Positions 7,580-14,934 of a stretch of DNA of 18,984 bases are shown here, piece by piece. A model generated the notes under the pieces. The model was given only the letters and a program-made list of their open reading frames with translations. It was not told the origin of the DNA and made no database searches. The translations under genes were made by a program, and so were the position numbers. Position 1 is the stretch's first letter. Each line of letters starts with the position of its first letter. Source of the stretch: Oscillospiraceae bacterium (GTDB lineage: Bacteria; Bacillota_A; Clostridia; Oscillospirales; Oscillospiraceae); contig JAFQDR010000017.1 in the NCBI GenBank assembly GCA_017415945.1, positions 1 through 18,984 of the forward strand, read 5' to 3'.

Positions 7580-8269
7580 TCAGAGGAGGAGTCGGTGAAT
7601 ATCGCTGTAGCTGTCGGCGATATGGGTAGGGGTGATATCGGCGGGCAGCGGCTTGCGGCGGGGATTATACCAGAGGGTATCGATGCCCGAGAGCATGCCG
7701 CCCTTGATATCCGAGTCAATGGAGTCGCCGATGATGAGCATTTTATCGCGGTCGGGCTCACCGATGGCGGCGAGAACGGCGGAAAAATAAGCGGGGTCAG
7801 GTTTGACTGCGCCCAGCTCCTCCGAGATGAAAATCTTCTCGAAGAGGGGGGCGAGGGGAGAGGCATTGAAGCGGTGATGCTGGACGCTTGCGATGCCGTT
7901 TGTGATAATATAGAGGCGGTATCCCGCTTCCTTCAGCGAGCGGCAGAGGGGAGCGGCTCCTTCAATCAGGTAGGAGCAGGCACCGAGGTTGGTTTTATAG
8001 GCTTCGTTCAGCGCACAGGGGTCGGCTGACATCTGCATATATTCGGCGAAGATGCGCCAGCGCTCGACGGTGAGGAAGGCTTTGGTGATTTCGCCTGCGT
8101 TATGGCGGTGCCAGAGCTGATCGTTTTCGCGGCTGTAGAAGGCGTAGTCGGTCTCTGAGGCTTCACAGCCGAAGGAACGAACGGTAGTAAAGAAGGCTTC
8201 GTACTCGGCGCGGCGGAAGTCGAAGAGGGTTTCATCGGCATCGAAGAGAAGGTACTGATAGTGTTTCAT
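7580..8269 (-). CDS. HAD-family hydrolase, YjjG/YfnB-like nucleotidase
   Basis: A 229-residue HAD phosphatase with the four motifs: DADET (nucleophile D10, acid D12), ITNG (T123), K156 in AVKPDPAYF, and GDSIDSDIKGG (182-191). The helical cap after motif I and the DSDIKGG end match the YjjG/YfnB group, whose studied members dephosphorylate pyrimidine nucleoside monophosphates, including non-canonical ones. The ATG at 8269 has CGGAG close upstream and lies 12 bp after the phosphoesterase stop, with the ATPase start 31 bp further on, so it is embedded between the two putative nuclease-complex genes. A role in cleaning up nucleotides released by nuclease action is possible but unproven. Exact substrate cannot be read from sequence. 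Confidence 0.88.
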   Translation of the reverse strand: MKHYQYLLFDADETLFDFRRAEYEAFFTTVRSFGCEASETDYAFYSRENDQLWHRHNAGEITKAFLTVERWRIFAEYMQMSADPCALNEAYKTNLGACSYLIEGAAPLCRSLKEAGYRLYIITNGIASVQHHRFNASPLAPLFEKIFISEELGAVKPDPAYFSAVLAAIGEPDRDKMLIIGDSIDSDIKGGMLSGIDTLWYNPRRKPLPADITPTHIADSYSDIHRLLL

Positions 8270-8281
8270 TGAAGACTCCGT

Positions 8282-9454
8282 TTATTTGATCAGGCTTTGC
8301 TTTTGCTCACCCGACAGGTCGGCTCCCAGCTCTGCACCCGAGAGGGCGGCAAGACCCATACGGAGGGCGGCGGCGGCAGTGGCACGGATTTGGGGATCGG
8401 GATCGGTGAGCTTGGGCTTGAGCTCCTTAAAGAAGGCGCCGCGGATCGAGAAGTCGCGCTCGAGGGCATCGGCATCGAAGAGGGGAGAGGTATGGTCGAT
8501 GAGCTCGAGGGAGAAGAGGTGGGTATTTTCGCGCAGGGCTTCGGCGAGGGGAGCGGTACGGATGGGAAGAGTGGGAGAGACTGCGCCCTCGAGGGTGATG
8601 CGGAGCTGGGTATCCTCTCCGTAGTGATGATCGGTGATGCATTTGAGGAGGGAGGTGACGAGGGTTTCGCGATCGGTGCAGCCGGTGAGGTCAAGCTGTT
8701 CGGCGGCAAAGCGGCGGCGGGAGAAGCGTTTGCCCGCCAGATCGGCGCTGAGGATGCCGCTCTTTTTATCGAGGGTACCGATGATGGCGCCCTTATAGCC
8801 GCATTCTCCGAAGTCGCGGCCTTCGAGGCATCCCGAATATGCGTAGTATGTATTGCCTGCCTGCCTGATGCCGCTGCTGTTATGGATATGACCGAGGGCA
8901 ACATAGTCGAAGCCCGACTGTTCGATATCGGCTTCATTGATGGGAGCGGAGGTGGAATAGGGGGAGGTCATATCGGCATGAGCGAGGAGAATATTGATCG
9001 TATCATAGCGGCGGGGCTTTCTGGCGGCGGCGGGGAAGTGGTCGAGGCCCGGGGAGGTGAAGGCATAGCCGTAGACCTCGCAGCCCAGCTCCTCGAAGGA
9101 GAAGAAGGCAAGGGCTTCGGAGGTGAAGATATGGACATTCTCGGGGAAGGAGGTTCGCTGCCAGGGGGAATTTTCGCTGTAGGGGTCGTGATTGCCGGGG
9201 GAGATGACGATTTTGCAGTCGGGGATGGAAGCAAACTCGCGGGCGACGAAATTCATGGTATCGATGGTGACAAATTCACGGTCGAACATATCGCCGGCGA
9301 TGAGGAGAAGGTCGATATGGCTCATTTTCACATAGGTGATGAGCGAGGAGAAGGCGCCGCGGAGCTCATTTCGGCGAACCTGGGCATGGTCGATGCCGTC
9401 TGACGCGAAAGGGGAATCGAGATGAAGGTCGGCGCAGTGCAGGATTTTAATCAT
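8282..9454 (-). CDS. SbcD/YhaO-like metallophosphoesterase (DNA repair exonuclease)
   Basis: A 390-residue calcineurin-type phosphoesterase. The metal-binding set is complete: DLHLD (D9, H11), GDMFD (D55), GNHD (N88, H89), H159 in LLAHAD, and GHIH (H189, H191). This order, with a C-terminal extension of about 180 residues, fits the Mre11/SbcD/YhaO nuclease group. Family members cut DNA ends or hairpins together with a Rad50/SbcC-type ATPase, and one is encoded two genes downstream. The ATG at 9454 has GGAGA about 8 bases upstream; it follows the helicase stop by 55 bp. DNA substrate specificity is not visible; a different cyclic-nucleotide or phosphodiester substrate is less likely given the neighbours. 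Confidence 0.9.
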   Translation of the reverse strand: MIKILHCADLHLDSPFASDGIDHAQVRRNELRGAFSSLITYVKMSHIDLLLIAGDMFDREFVTIDTMNFVAREFASIPDCKIVISPGNHDPYSENSPWQRTSFPENVHIFTSEALAFFSFEELGCEVYGYAFTSPGLDHFPAAARKPRRYDTINILLAHADMTSPYSTSAPINEADIEQSGFDYVALGHIHNSSGIRQAGNTYYAYSGCLEGRDFGECGYKGAIIGTLDKKSGILSADLAGKRFSRRRFAAEQLDLTGCTDRETLVTSLLKCITDHHYGEDTQLRITLEGAVSPTLPIRTAPLAEALRENTHLFSLELIDHTSPLFDADALERDFSIRGAFFKELKPKLTDPDPQIRATAAAALRMGLAALSGAELGADLSGEQKQSLIK

Positions 9455-9509
9455 AGGTAATTCTCCGGATAGATGTATTTCGTGAGTTGGGAGACAGCGA
9501 ACAGGGAAA

Positions 9510-11789
9510 TTAGTCGTCTGGTTCCTCGAATTGACCGATCAGCTCGTGGAGGCGGATGCCGATTTCGTCGGTACGGAGGCGGTCCTCGGCGTAGGCTTTA
9601 CGGAGGAGGTCGGCGGGGATTTCGGGATCATACTTTTCGAAGACGGGTGGGGTACCGGCGGCGAGGGCATGGCGGTCGATGCCTTCTTTATCGTAGGCAT
9701 CGCAGAGGTGCTTAATGAGGGTATAATCATTGCCGCGCTCCATTTTGAAGGTCATATAGTAGCAGCCTTCAAATTCGAGACCGGTGATTTTCAACGGGGC
9801 TGCTGCGGTATGGGGAAGCCATTTTCGAAGGGTTCGGAAGGAGCGGGTGCCCAGCCAGGGGAAGAAGCACCAGGTATATCCGCCCAGCGGCACAACAGCG
9901 CGCTCGAGCATACCGGTATTGCGGGCGAGGGCACGGGCAACCTCCAGGCGTTTGGCTGCATTGGGCTTGAGGTAGGGGTAGGTTTTATCCTCGGCGAGAA
10001 CCTGACGCATGCGCTCGAGGATGCGGGTGTGGATTTCGCCGAAGTCGCCCGGCCAGGAGATTTCCATTTTGCCCTTGACAGGCTTGACATAGATGAGCTT
10101 GCGGGGCATGTCCAGCTCCTCCACCTCCCAGACCCTTCCTGCGAGGGCAAAGCGGTCGCCGACGGGGGGAGGAGTGGTGATGGTGCCGATTTCGTCGCTT
10201 TCACAGCGAACGGTATAGTCCTCGCTGTCCTTGAAGACAGCGAAGAATTTGAAGGAATTGACCAGGCGCTCGCCGCGAAGGCCTACGATGAGTCCCTTTT
10301 CCTCTGTCATCTGGATATAGTCGTTTTGGAGCATGGAGAGGATGAGCTCTTTATAATCCTCCTTTGCCACATGCCTGAAGGGAGGCAGACCCATGACCCG
10401 CTCGGCAAGGCGTGCGGCACTCAGCTCTCCCGAGGAGGCAAGGGTGCTGAGAGTTTGCTGGAACATCAGGCTGAAGGGGAGCTTTTTGGTGTTCGGCGGC
10501 TCGATGAAGCGTTCCTCCAGATAGAGCTGGACGATGGCGATGGCGCGCAGCAGCTCCCAGGGGATGAGCTGAGGGAGGGGGGTATTGGGAAGGGGAAGCT
10601 CTTCGCGGAAGACCATCATCATCTCGGGCGGTGTTCCGCGGCGTCCCGATCTGCCCAGCCGCTGAAGGAAGCTGGAGACTGTATTGGGAGCTGCCACCTG
10701 AACAACCCGCTCCAGTCTGCCGATATCGATGCCAAGCTCCAGGGTGACGGTGGCACAGGTGACCACATGCTGGTCGTCGTCGCGGAGCTTCATTTCGGCT
10801 TCCTCGCGGATGGATGCCGAGAGGTTGCCATGGTGGATGGCGAAGATATCGGGCTCGCCGCGGTGCTCTGCGATCTGGCGGAGGGTGGCGGTGATATATT
10901 CGGTCTCCTCGCGGGAATTGGAGAAGACGAGACATTTTTTATCCTTGACGCAGTCATAGAGATATTCGTAGCCCGGATCGAGCTCGCAGGTTTCGGGCAT
11001 GACGGGGGGCGAATCCTCGATGATATTGCCCTCGGCGTCGCGCTCATTGACATAGCCTTCATCGGAGCTTTGATCAAAGGCATCGTTCTGGATATAGAAG
11101 TGCTCCATGCCGAGCCGCCAGAGGGTCTTTTCCTTTGGGAGGATGGGATGTACCGTTTCTCTTCCCGAGCCTGCACCCAGCCATGCGGCGGCAAGGGAGG
11201 GGTCGCCCACGGTGGCAGAGAGTCCGATGCGGCGGGGGGCATGTCCGATGAGCCGCTGGAGACGGACGAGCTGGCAGAGAATCTGATTGCCGCGGTCGGT
11301 GCCGGTCAGAATATGGAGCTCATCGATGATGATAAAGCGCAGGTCATGGAAGAGGCGGATGAGATCGTTGGGGCGGCGCATGAGCATGCTTTCCATCGAC
11401 TCGGGGGTGATCTGAAGAATACCTGCGGGATTGGCGAGGGCTTTGGTTTTATGGGATGCCGCCACGTCGCCATGCCAATGAAATACCGGGATGCCGGTCA
11501 TATCAAGCAGCTCATCCAGACGCTTGAACTGGTCATTGATCAGGCTCTTGAGGGGGGCGATATAGAGGGCGCCGAAGGAACGCGGAGAATCCTCGCTCAT
11601 CATGCTGATGATGGGAAAGAAGGCGGCTTCGGTTTTGCCTGAGGCGGTGGAGGAGGAAAGGAGGAGGTTATCCTCGGTGTCGAAGAGCACGCGGGCGGCT
11701 TCCACCTGGACGGGGCGCAGCTCGTCCCAGCCGGATCGATAAATATAGTCCTGGATAAAGGGGGTGAATTTTGAAAAGATATCTGGCAT
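9510..11789 (-). CDS. Lhr-like superfamily 2 DEAD/DEAH-box helicase
   Basis: A 759-residue ATP-dependent nucleic-acid helicase. Visible motifs: RPVQ near residue 25, Walker A TASGKT (48-53), motif II DELH (156-159) inside IIIDELHILTGTDRGNQ, motif III SAT (191-193), motif V VTCATVTLELGIDIG (343-357) and motif VI QRLGRSGR (376-383). The wording of motifs II, V and VI follows the Lhr (large helicase-related) group. After the two RecA-like domains come a winged-helix-like region and a family C-terminal domain (about 400-759). The ATG at 11789 has AGGAG about 7 bases upstream. It is the first gene of the long minus-strand run and is followed by the Mre11-like nuclease; Lhr and metallophosphoesterase genes are known neighbours in other bacteria. 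A role in DNA repair is inferred. Confidence 0.88.
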   Translation of the reverse strand: MPDIFSKFTPFIQDYIYRSGWDELRPVQVEAARVLFDTEDNLLLSSSTASGKTEAAFFPIISMMSEDSPRSFGALYIAPLKSLINDQFKRLDELLDMTGIPVFHWHGDVAASHKTKALANPAGILQITPESMESMLMRRPNDLIRLFHDLRFIIIDELHILTGTDRGNQILCQLVRLQRLIGHAPRRIGLSATVGDPSLAAAWLGAGSGRETVHPILPKEKTLWRLGMEHFYIQNDAFDQSSDEGYVNERDAEGNIIEDSPPVMPETCELDPGYEYLYDCVKDKKCLVFSNSREETEYITATLRQIAEHRGEPDIFAIHHGNLSASIREEAEMKLRDDDQHVVTCATVTLELGIDIGRLERVVQVAAPNTVSSFLQRLGRSGRRGTPPEMMMVFREELPLPNTPLPQLIPWELLRAIAIVQLYLEERFIEPPNTKKLPFSLMFQQTLSTLASSGELSAARLAERVMGLPPFRHVAKEDYKELILSMLQNDYIQMTEEKGLIVGLRGERLVNSFKFFAVFKDSEDYTVRCESDEIGTITTPPPVGDRFALAGRVWEVEELDMPRKLIYVKPVKGKMEISWPGDFGEIHTRILERMRQVLAEDKTYPYLKPNAAKRLEVARALARNTGMLERAVVPLGGYTWCFFPWLGTRSFRTLRKWLPHTAAAPLKITGLEFEGCYYMTFKMERGNDYTLIKHLCDAYDKEGIDRHALAAGTPPVFEKYDPEIPADLLRKAYAEDRLRTDEIGIRLHELIGQFEEPDD

Positions 11790-11876
11790 GGCGGGCTCCT
11801 TTTAGCGTTGTTGGGGGATCTCATCCGCAGCGCGGGCTGTCCGCGTCGGGGCGGAATATTTCATGCATTTTCCGAA

Positions 11877-11905
11877 TTGCATTTCTCTCCACTATATAGT
11901 ATAAT
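11877..11905 (+). promoter_or_regulatory. Promoter of the LysR gene
   Basis: On the plus strand, -35 TTGCAT (11877-11882) and a consensus -10 TATAAT (11900-11905), spacer 17 bp; start expected near 11912. It includes the perfect palindrome ACTATATAGT (11891-11900). The arms TTTCT (11882-11886) and AGAAA (11909-11913) flank the shared -10 region and could be part of a LysR-type binding site. Confidence 0.75.
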
Positions 11906-11926
11906 GTAAGAAAGGATTTTTATCAA
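11898..11926 (-). promoter_or_regulatory. Promoter of the helicase gene run
   Basis: On the minus strand, -35 TTGATA (921-926 of this kilobase, 11921-11926) and -10 TATACT (11898-11903) with a 17-bp spacer. Transcription would start near 11891, giving a leader of about 100 bases. The -10 box overlaps the -10 box of the opposing LysR promoter. Confidence 0.75.
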
Positions 11927-11972
11927 CAGGTATGAAGAAAATTTTTATCGAGAATTTCGCGGGGTGATGGAT

Positions 11973-12863
11973 ATGATCGGAAATATGGATCTTTATCGGA
12001 CATTTTTGGAGGCAGCAAGCTGCGGAAGCTTTTCGGGAGCGGCGGCAAAGCTGTTCATTTCACAGCCGGCGGTTTCGGGGGAGATCGGGCAGCTGGAGCA
12101 GGAGCTTGGGGTGAAGCTCTTCTTTCGGACGGGGCGGGGAGTAAAGCTGACCCCCGAGGGGGAGGTTCTGCTGGAATTTGTACAGCGGGGAATTGCCTTT
12201 CTGGAGTCGGGCGAGGAGAAGCTTCGCGAGGCGGCGGCATTGGAGGGCGGTGTGATGCGGGTCGGAGCATCCGATATGACGCTGCGTTTTTATCTGCTCG
12301 ATCATTTGGAGCGCTTCAGGCGGGAGCATCCGAGGGTGAAGCTGACGGTGACCAATGCGCCGACACCCCGCTCGCTTGCTTCGCTGAAGGCAGGAATGAT
12401 CGACTTCTGCGTGATCAGCGAGCCTGCCGAGGCTGACGGGGACATTGAAATGATACCGGTGAGGGAGATTGAGGACATCATGGTGGCATCGCCCGAGCTG
12501 GGGCTTGGGGACGAGCTACTGCATTTTGATCAACTGGAGGGAGAGGTACAGCTGATGCTCGAGCCCGGGACGAGCACGCGCTCCTTTGTGGAGGCATGGC
12601 TGAAGAAATGCGGGGCACCGATGCGGCTGCTGGAGCCTGACATTGAGCTGGCGACCAGCGATCTGGTGCTGGAATTCGCGCGGAGAGGCATGGGGGTTGC
12701 AACCATTGTGGAGGATTTTGCACGGGAGGACATTGAAGCGGGACGGCTTGAGAGGCTGAAGCTGGCGGAGCCTTTTCCGAGGAGGAGATTTTTGCTGTGC
12801 TATCTGAAGCGGGTACCGCTGTCGGCGGCGACGAAGGCATTTATCAAGAGCGTGACGGGGTGA
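11973..12863 (+). CDS. LysR-family transcriptional regulator
   Basis: About 296 residues, the usual LysR length. The N-terminal winged helix-turn-helix reads MDLYRTFLEAASCGSFSG then AAAKLFISQPAVSGEIGQLE, and the ligand-binding domain begins at about residue 90. Candidate starts are GTG 11964, ATG 11967, ATG 11973 and ATG 11985. I take 11973 because GGTGAT, matching the 3' end of 16S rRNA, lies four bases ahead. It is divergent from the helicase gene with overlapping promoters, so by the usual LysR arrangement it may control itself and the helicase run. The co-inducer cannot be read from sequence. Third codon positions are G-rich, following the composition of this strand. Confidence 0.92.
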   Translation: MIGNMDLYRTFLEAASCGSFSGAAAKLFISQPAVSGEIGQLEQELGVKLFFRTGRGVKLTPEGEVLLEFVQRGIAFLESGEEKLREAAALEGGVMRVGASDMTLRFYLLDHLERFRREHPRVKLTVTNAPTPRSLASLKAGMIDFCVISEPAEADGDIEMIPVREIEDIMVASPELGLGDELLHFDQLEGEVQLMLEPGTSTRSFVEAWLKKCGAPMRLLEPDIELATSDLVLEFARRGMGVATIVEDFAREDIEAGRLERLKLAEPFPRRRFLLCYLKRVPLSAATKAFIKSVTG

Positions 12864-12870
12864 CCCTCTC

Positions 12871-12891
12871 AAGGCTGACGCATTTGTAATG
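12871..12891 (+). repeat. Possible remnant of the palindromic element's terminal hairpin
   Basis: Just after the LysR stop, GGCTGACGCATT (12873-12884) matches exactly 12 bases of the end hairpin of the complete element copy (16532-16543), and the following bases remain similar for about seven more. The rest of the element is absent. It could be a decayed fragment or chance. Confidence 0.3.
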
Positions 12892-12932
12892 GGGCGGCAT
12901 GATGGGGCGGGGCGGTTCGATTGCTCACGGTG

Positions 12933-13415
12933 TCAGAAGATAACATCGAGGATAATTCCGTTATATTCGGCGCGGACAAAATTGCCGTCTTGGGTGAGGT
13001 AGAAGGTAGCTTCTCCTTCATCGGCGGCACAGGTGATGCGGTTATAGGGCATACCGCCGAGGGTGACAGGTTCGGCGGCGAGGATAGAGGCAGGATCAAG
13101 GGTGAGAACAGACGCGATTTCGGCAAGGGCAGGCATGGATGCAGGAAGCGGCGCGGTGATGCTGCCGTGGGTGACGGTTGGGGTTGGCGATGCGGTGAAG
13201 GTGAAGCCGGAGAGGGTTGCGGGAGATGTAACCGCGAGGGTGGCACTGCAATTTTCTTCGACGGTGAGGTGACCTTCCATCTGCCCCGATTCGGTGGTGA
13301 TGGCGGCGGTGAGGGCGATGGGATAGCTGCGCTCGGGGAGGAGTAGGGCAGGCTCGGCGGTGCAGGAGGAGAGGAGGAGGGTGACGGTAAGGATGAGGGA
13401 GAGGAAGATTTTCAT
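12933..13415 (-). CDS. Small secreted lipoprotein of unknown function
   Basis: 160 residues. The start at ATG 13415 is chosen because AAAGGAG lies eight bases upstream and the protein then opens with a lipoprotein signal peptide: MKIF, a hydrophobic stretch, and lipobox L-S-S-C with the lipid-carrying cysteine at residue 18. An upstream in-frame extension to 13556 would bury this signal and overlap the neighbouring gene. The mature part is rich in T, S, A and beta-prone segments, and ends in strand-like pairs (ATFYLTQDGNFVRAEYNGIILDVIF style). I do not recognise a family. It would be anchored to the outer face of the cytoplasmic membrane. It converges with the LysR gene (69 bp between stops) and follows the two-helix membrane protein on the same strand. 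Confidence 0.78.
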   Translation of the reverse strand: MKIFLSLILTVTLLLSSCTAEPALLLPERSYPIALTAAITTESGQMEGHLTVEENCSATLAVTSPATLSGFTFTASPTPTVTHGSITAPLPASMPALAEIASVLTLDPASILAAEPVTLGGMPYNRITCAADEGEATFYLTQDGNFVRAEYNGIILDVIF

Positions 13416-13490
13416 TGGGGGACTCCTTTCTGGACTTGATATGCGGCGGGAGCAAGCCCCCGCCCTGCGGATTTGGGCGGGATGCAGGCA

Positions 13491-13520
13491 ATAAAATAAG
13501 CGCACAGGCAGCTGTACGCT
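13491..13520 (-). terminator. Probable terminator after the two-helix membrane protein
   Basis: Read on the minus strand: a 9-bp stem with one G-T pair, AGCGTACAG/CTGTGCGCT (13520-13512 with 13507-13499), then TATTTTAT (13498-13491). It lies about 33 bp past the stop at 13553 and ahead of the lipoprotein gene, so the two genes may be separately transcribed or partly coupled. Confidence 0.5.
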
Positions 13521-13552
13521 CATTGTATGATATTTGGTTTTGGGGTATAACC

Positions 13553-14143
13553 TCAATATCTCATTTCCTTGACAACCGTTGCGGGGTTATTATAGAATTT
13601 ACAGATTTTGAGGGTTTTATTGGTAGCCTCAAAGAGCAGGGCGGACTTTTCGCCCTCCTCGTCCTGCCAGATGGCGGCATAGATATCGGGGGAGGATTTG
13701 CTCGAGATAAAGCTGTAGAGATGCTTGATATCGGGAGCTTCGGTACGGGCGATCATCTCACCTTCATAGGGAGCGATGGTGGTCATATCCTTGATTTTGA
13801 CTTCAAGGAGCTCTTTGCGGGTACGGTTTCCGTAGATGACAGAGAAATTGAAGGCTCCCTGAAGGATGGCATATTCATACTCGACCTGAGTATAACGCCA
13901 GGTAAAGAAGATAAGGATCCAGAGGAGCAGAGGGAGGATAGCGACGAGGGGAACGATTTTGGTGAGAACCACGAAGAGCACCACATAGAGAACAACAAAT
14001 CCGATATAGGCGAGGATGAGCCAGAGCTTACGGAGCTTCAGCTTGCCTTCGCTTTTGCATTCAACAGAGTATTCTACATAGTTGCCGCCGAATTCGTTAT
14101 CTCCTCTGGTGCGGTAATATTCGGCGCTTTTTTTCTCGGACAT
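13553..14143 (-). CDS. Two-helix membrane protein, DUF6106-like
   Basis: 196 residues, cytoplasmic N-terminus of about 38 residues, then two membrane helices (about 40-60 and 62-82) with a very short turn, then a soluble domain of about 110 residues. The segment VEYEYAILQGAFNFSVIYGNRTRKELLEV followed by an APY turn resembles the Clostridia family DUF6106, whose members share a helical hairpin followed by an (E)YEY-x-[IL]-x-[NQ]G beta segment; I give this from memory, not from a search. Function unknown. The ATG at 14143 has GAGG nine bases ahead and a consensus promoter. Its gene is divergent from the ACT-domain gene and upstream of the lipoprotein gene. Confidence 0.82.
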   Translation of the reverse strand: MSEKKSAEYYRTRGDNEFGGNYVEYSVECKSEGKLKLRKLWLILAYIGFVVLYVVLFVVLTKIVPLVAILPLLLWILIFFTWRYTQVEYEYAILQGAFNFSVIYGNRTRKELLEVKIKDMTTIAPYEGEMIARTEAPDIKHLYSFISSKSSPDIYAAIWQDEEGEKSALLFEATNKTLKICKFYNNPATVVKEMRY

Positions 14144-14179
14144 AGGTATTTACCTCACAGTTCATTTAATATCGGGTAT

Positions 14180-14208
14180 AGTATATCATAAAATTGACGA
14201 GGTTTCAA
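14180..14208 (-). promoter_or_regulatory. Promoter of the two-helix membrane protein
   Basis: Minus-strand -35 TTGAAA (14203-14208) and -10 TATACT (14180-14185) with a 17-bp spacer, about 37 bp ahead of the start codon. Confidence 0.75.
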
Positions 14209-14230
14209 GAATTTTTATGGATTTATGGAC

Positions 14231-14259
14231 TTGATTTACAGGCGAAAATGGTGTATCAT
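14231..14259 (+). promoter_or_regulatory. Promoter of the ACT-domain gene
   Basis: Plus-strand -35 TTGATT (14231-14236) and -10 TATCAT (14254-14259) with a 17-bp spacer, about 45 bp ahead of the ATG at 14304. It is back-to-back with the promoter at 14180-14208, with only 22 bp between the two -35 boxes. Confidence 0.7.
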
Positions 14260-14303
14260 TAATATAGAGAAATTTTACTTTCAGAAAGAAAGAGGAAATA
14301 CAC

Positions 14304-14573
14304 ATGAAAGCAGTTATCACGGTCACCGGTACCGACAGCAAGGGTATTATTGCAAAGGTCAGCGGAGCCTGCTTTGAGCACGGCGCAAACATCATTGACA
14401 TTTCACAGAGCGTTCTGAAGGAATATTTTGCGATGATCATGCTGGTGGACATTGACGATCTGAACATCGGATTTAATGCATTCATCGACAGCATGACAGA
14501 GCTTGGAAACAAGAACGGGCTGCAGATTCACACCATGCACGAGGATATTTTTAACACGATGCACAAGATATAA
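14304..14573 (+). CDS. ACT-domain protein, UPF0237 family
   Basis: 89 residues forming a single ACT fold: MKAVITVTGTDSKGIIAKVSG, then helix, then the ANIIDISQSVLKEYFAMIMLVD strand pair. ACT domains bind amino acids or similar ligands and usually dimerise; free-standing UPF0237 proteins are thought to be sensors or partners of the UPF0210 protein encoded next to them. AGAGGAAA precedes the ATG. It is the first gene of the plus-strand run. Third codon positions are often C, unlike the G-ending neighbours, suggesting good expression. The reaction or ligand is not known. Confidence 0.92.
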   Translation: MKAVITVTGTDSKGIIAKVSGACFEHGANIIDISQSVLKEYFAMIMLVDIDDLNIGFNAFIDSMTELGNKNGLQIHTMHEDIFNTMHKI

Positions 14574-14653
14574 GCGGGAGAAGGAGACACCGGCGCTCAC
14601 GCGGTTTTCGATCGGAAGATTGCTATTTGATGTCTCCCCTAAACCGTTTACCT

Positions 14654-14708
14654 GTTCCTTTTTTCTCTTTTTTCTTGCAAAAGAAAAAAAGGAACCGAAA
14701 AAAGAGAA
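14654..14708 (+). promoter_or_regulatory. Two mutually exclusive hairpins, possible terminator or attenuator
   Basis: Hairpin A pairs GTTCCTTTTTT (14654-14664) with AAAAAAGGAAC (14685-14695), 11 bp. Hairpin B pairs TTCTCTTTTTTC (14663-14674) with GAAAAAAGAGAA (14697-14708), 12 bp. They share bases and overlap, so only one can form fully at a time. The region lies 80 bp after the ACT gene and about 300 bp before UPF0210, so it might end or modulate read-through. Low sequence complexity means the overlap could be fortuitous. Confidence 0.4.
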
Positions 14709-14881
14709 AATACGCTTCTCAACGGCTCGCATAAAATAAGTGCGAACAACGCCGGCGAGCCGCCCGTAAAAGTCGCAAGCGACTTTTACCAAAATAAGTG
14801 CAGCCTGCGGGCGTCGACCAAAGGCACCGCCTGAGTTTCAATTGAAACTGAAGTTTCAATTTATTGAAACTTTGGAATCTG

Positions 14882-14934
14882 CCAACCTTGAATTCAAAGC
14901 CGCGAAGGCGGATTTGAATTTGGAAAAAGGTTGG
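14882..14934. repeat. Nested stem-loop upstream of UPF0210
   Basis: Three coaxial stems: outer CCAACCTT/AAGGTTGG (14882-14889/14927-14934), middle AATTCAAA/TTTGAATT (14891-14898/14913-14920) and inner CCGC/GCGG (14900-14903/14908-14911). It sits about 70 bp before the UPF0210 start codon and has no T-tract after it, so a terminator is unlikely; structured leader RNA or repeat terminus are options. Confidence 0.55.

Noticed and set aside
9531..11642. 703-codon open frame on the plus strand opposite the helicase gene
   Set aside because: It is antisense to a gene with complete helicase motifs; its translation is rich in Gly, Glu, Ala and Asp without any domain. It arises from the codon bias of the real gene. 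The same applies to plus-strand frames at 8297-9403, 6526-7575, 5329-6090, 4577-5386 and 2675-3433.
13416..13556. 47-residue N-terminal extension of the lipoprotein gene
   Set aside because: The internal ATG at 13415 has a strong ribosome site and opens a textbook lipoprotein signal peptide; the extension would overlap the upstream gene and a terminator-like hairpin.
14834..14872. CRISPR-like array suggested by repeated GTTTCAA units
   Set aside because: Units are only seven bases, alternate in orientation and form two adjacent hairpins; there are no regular spacers and no cas genes.
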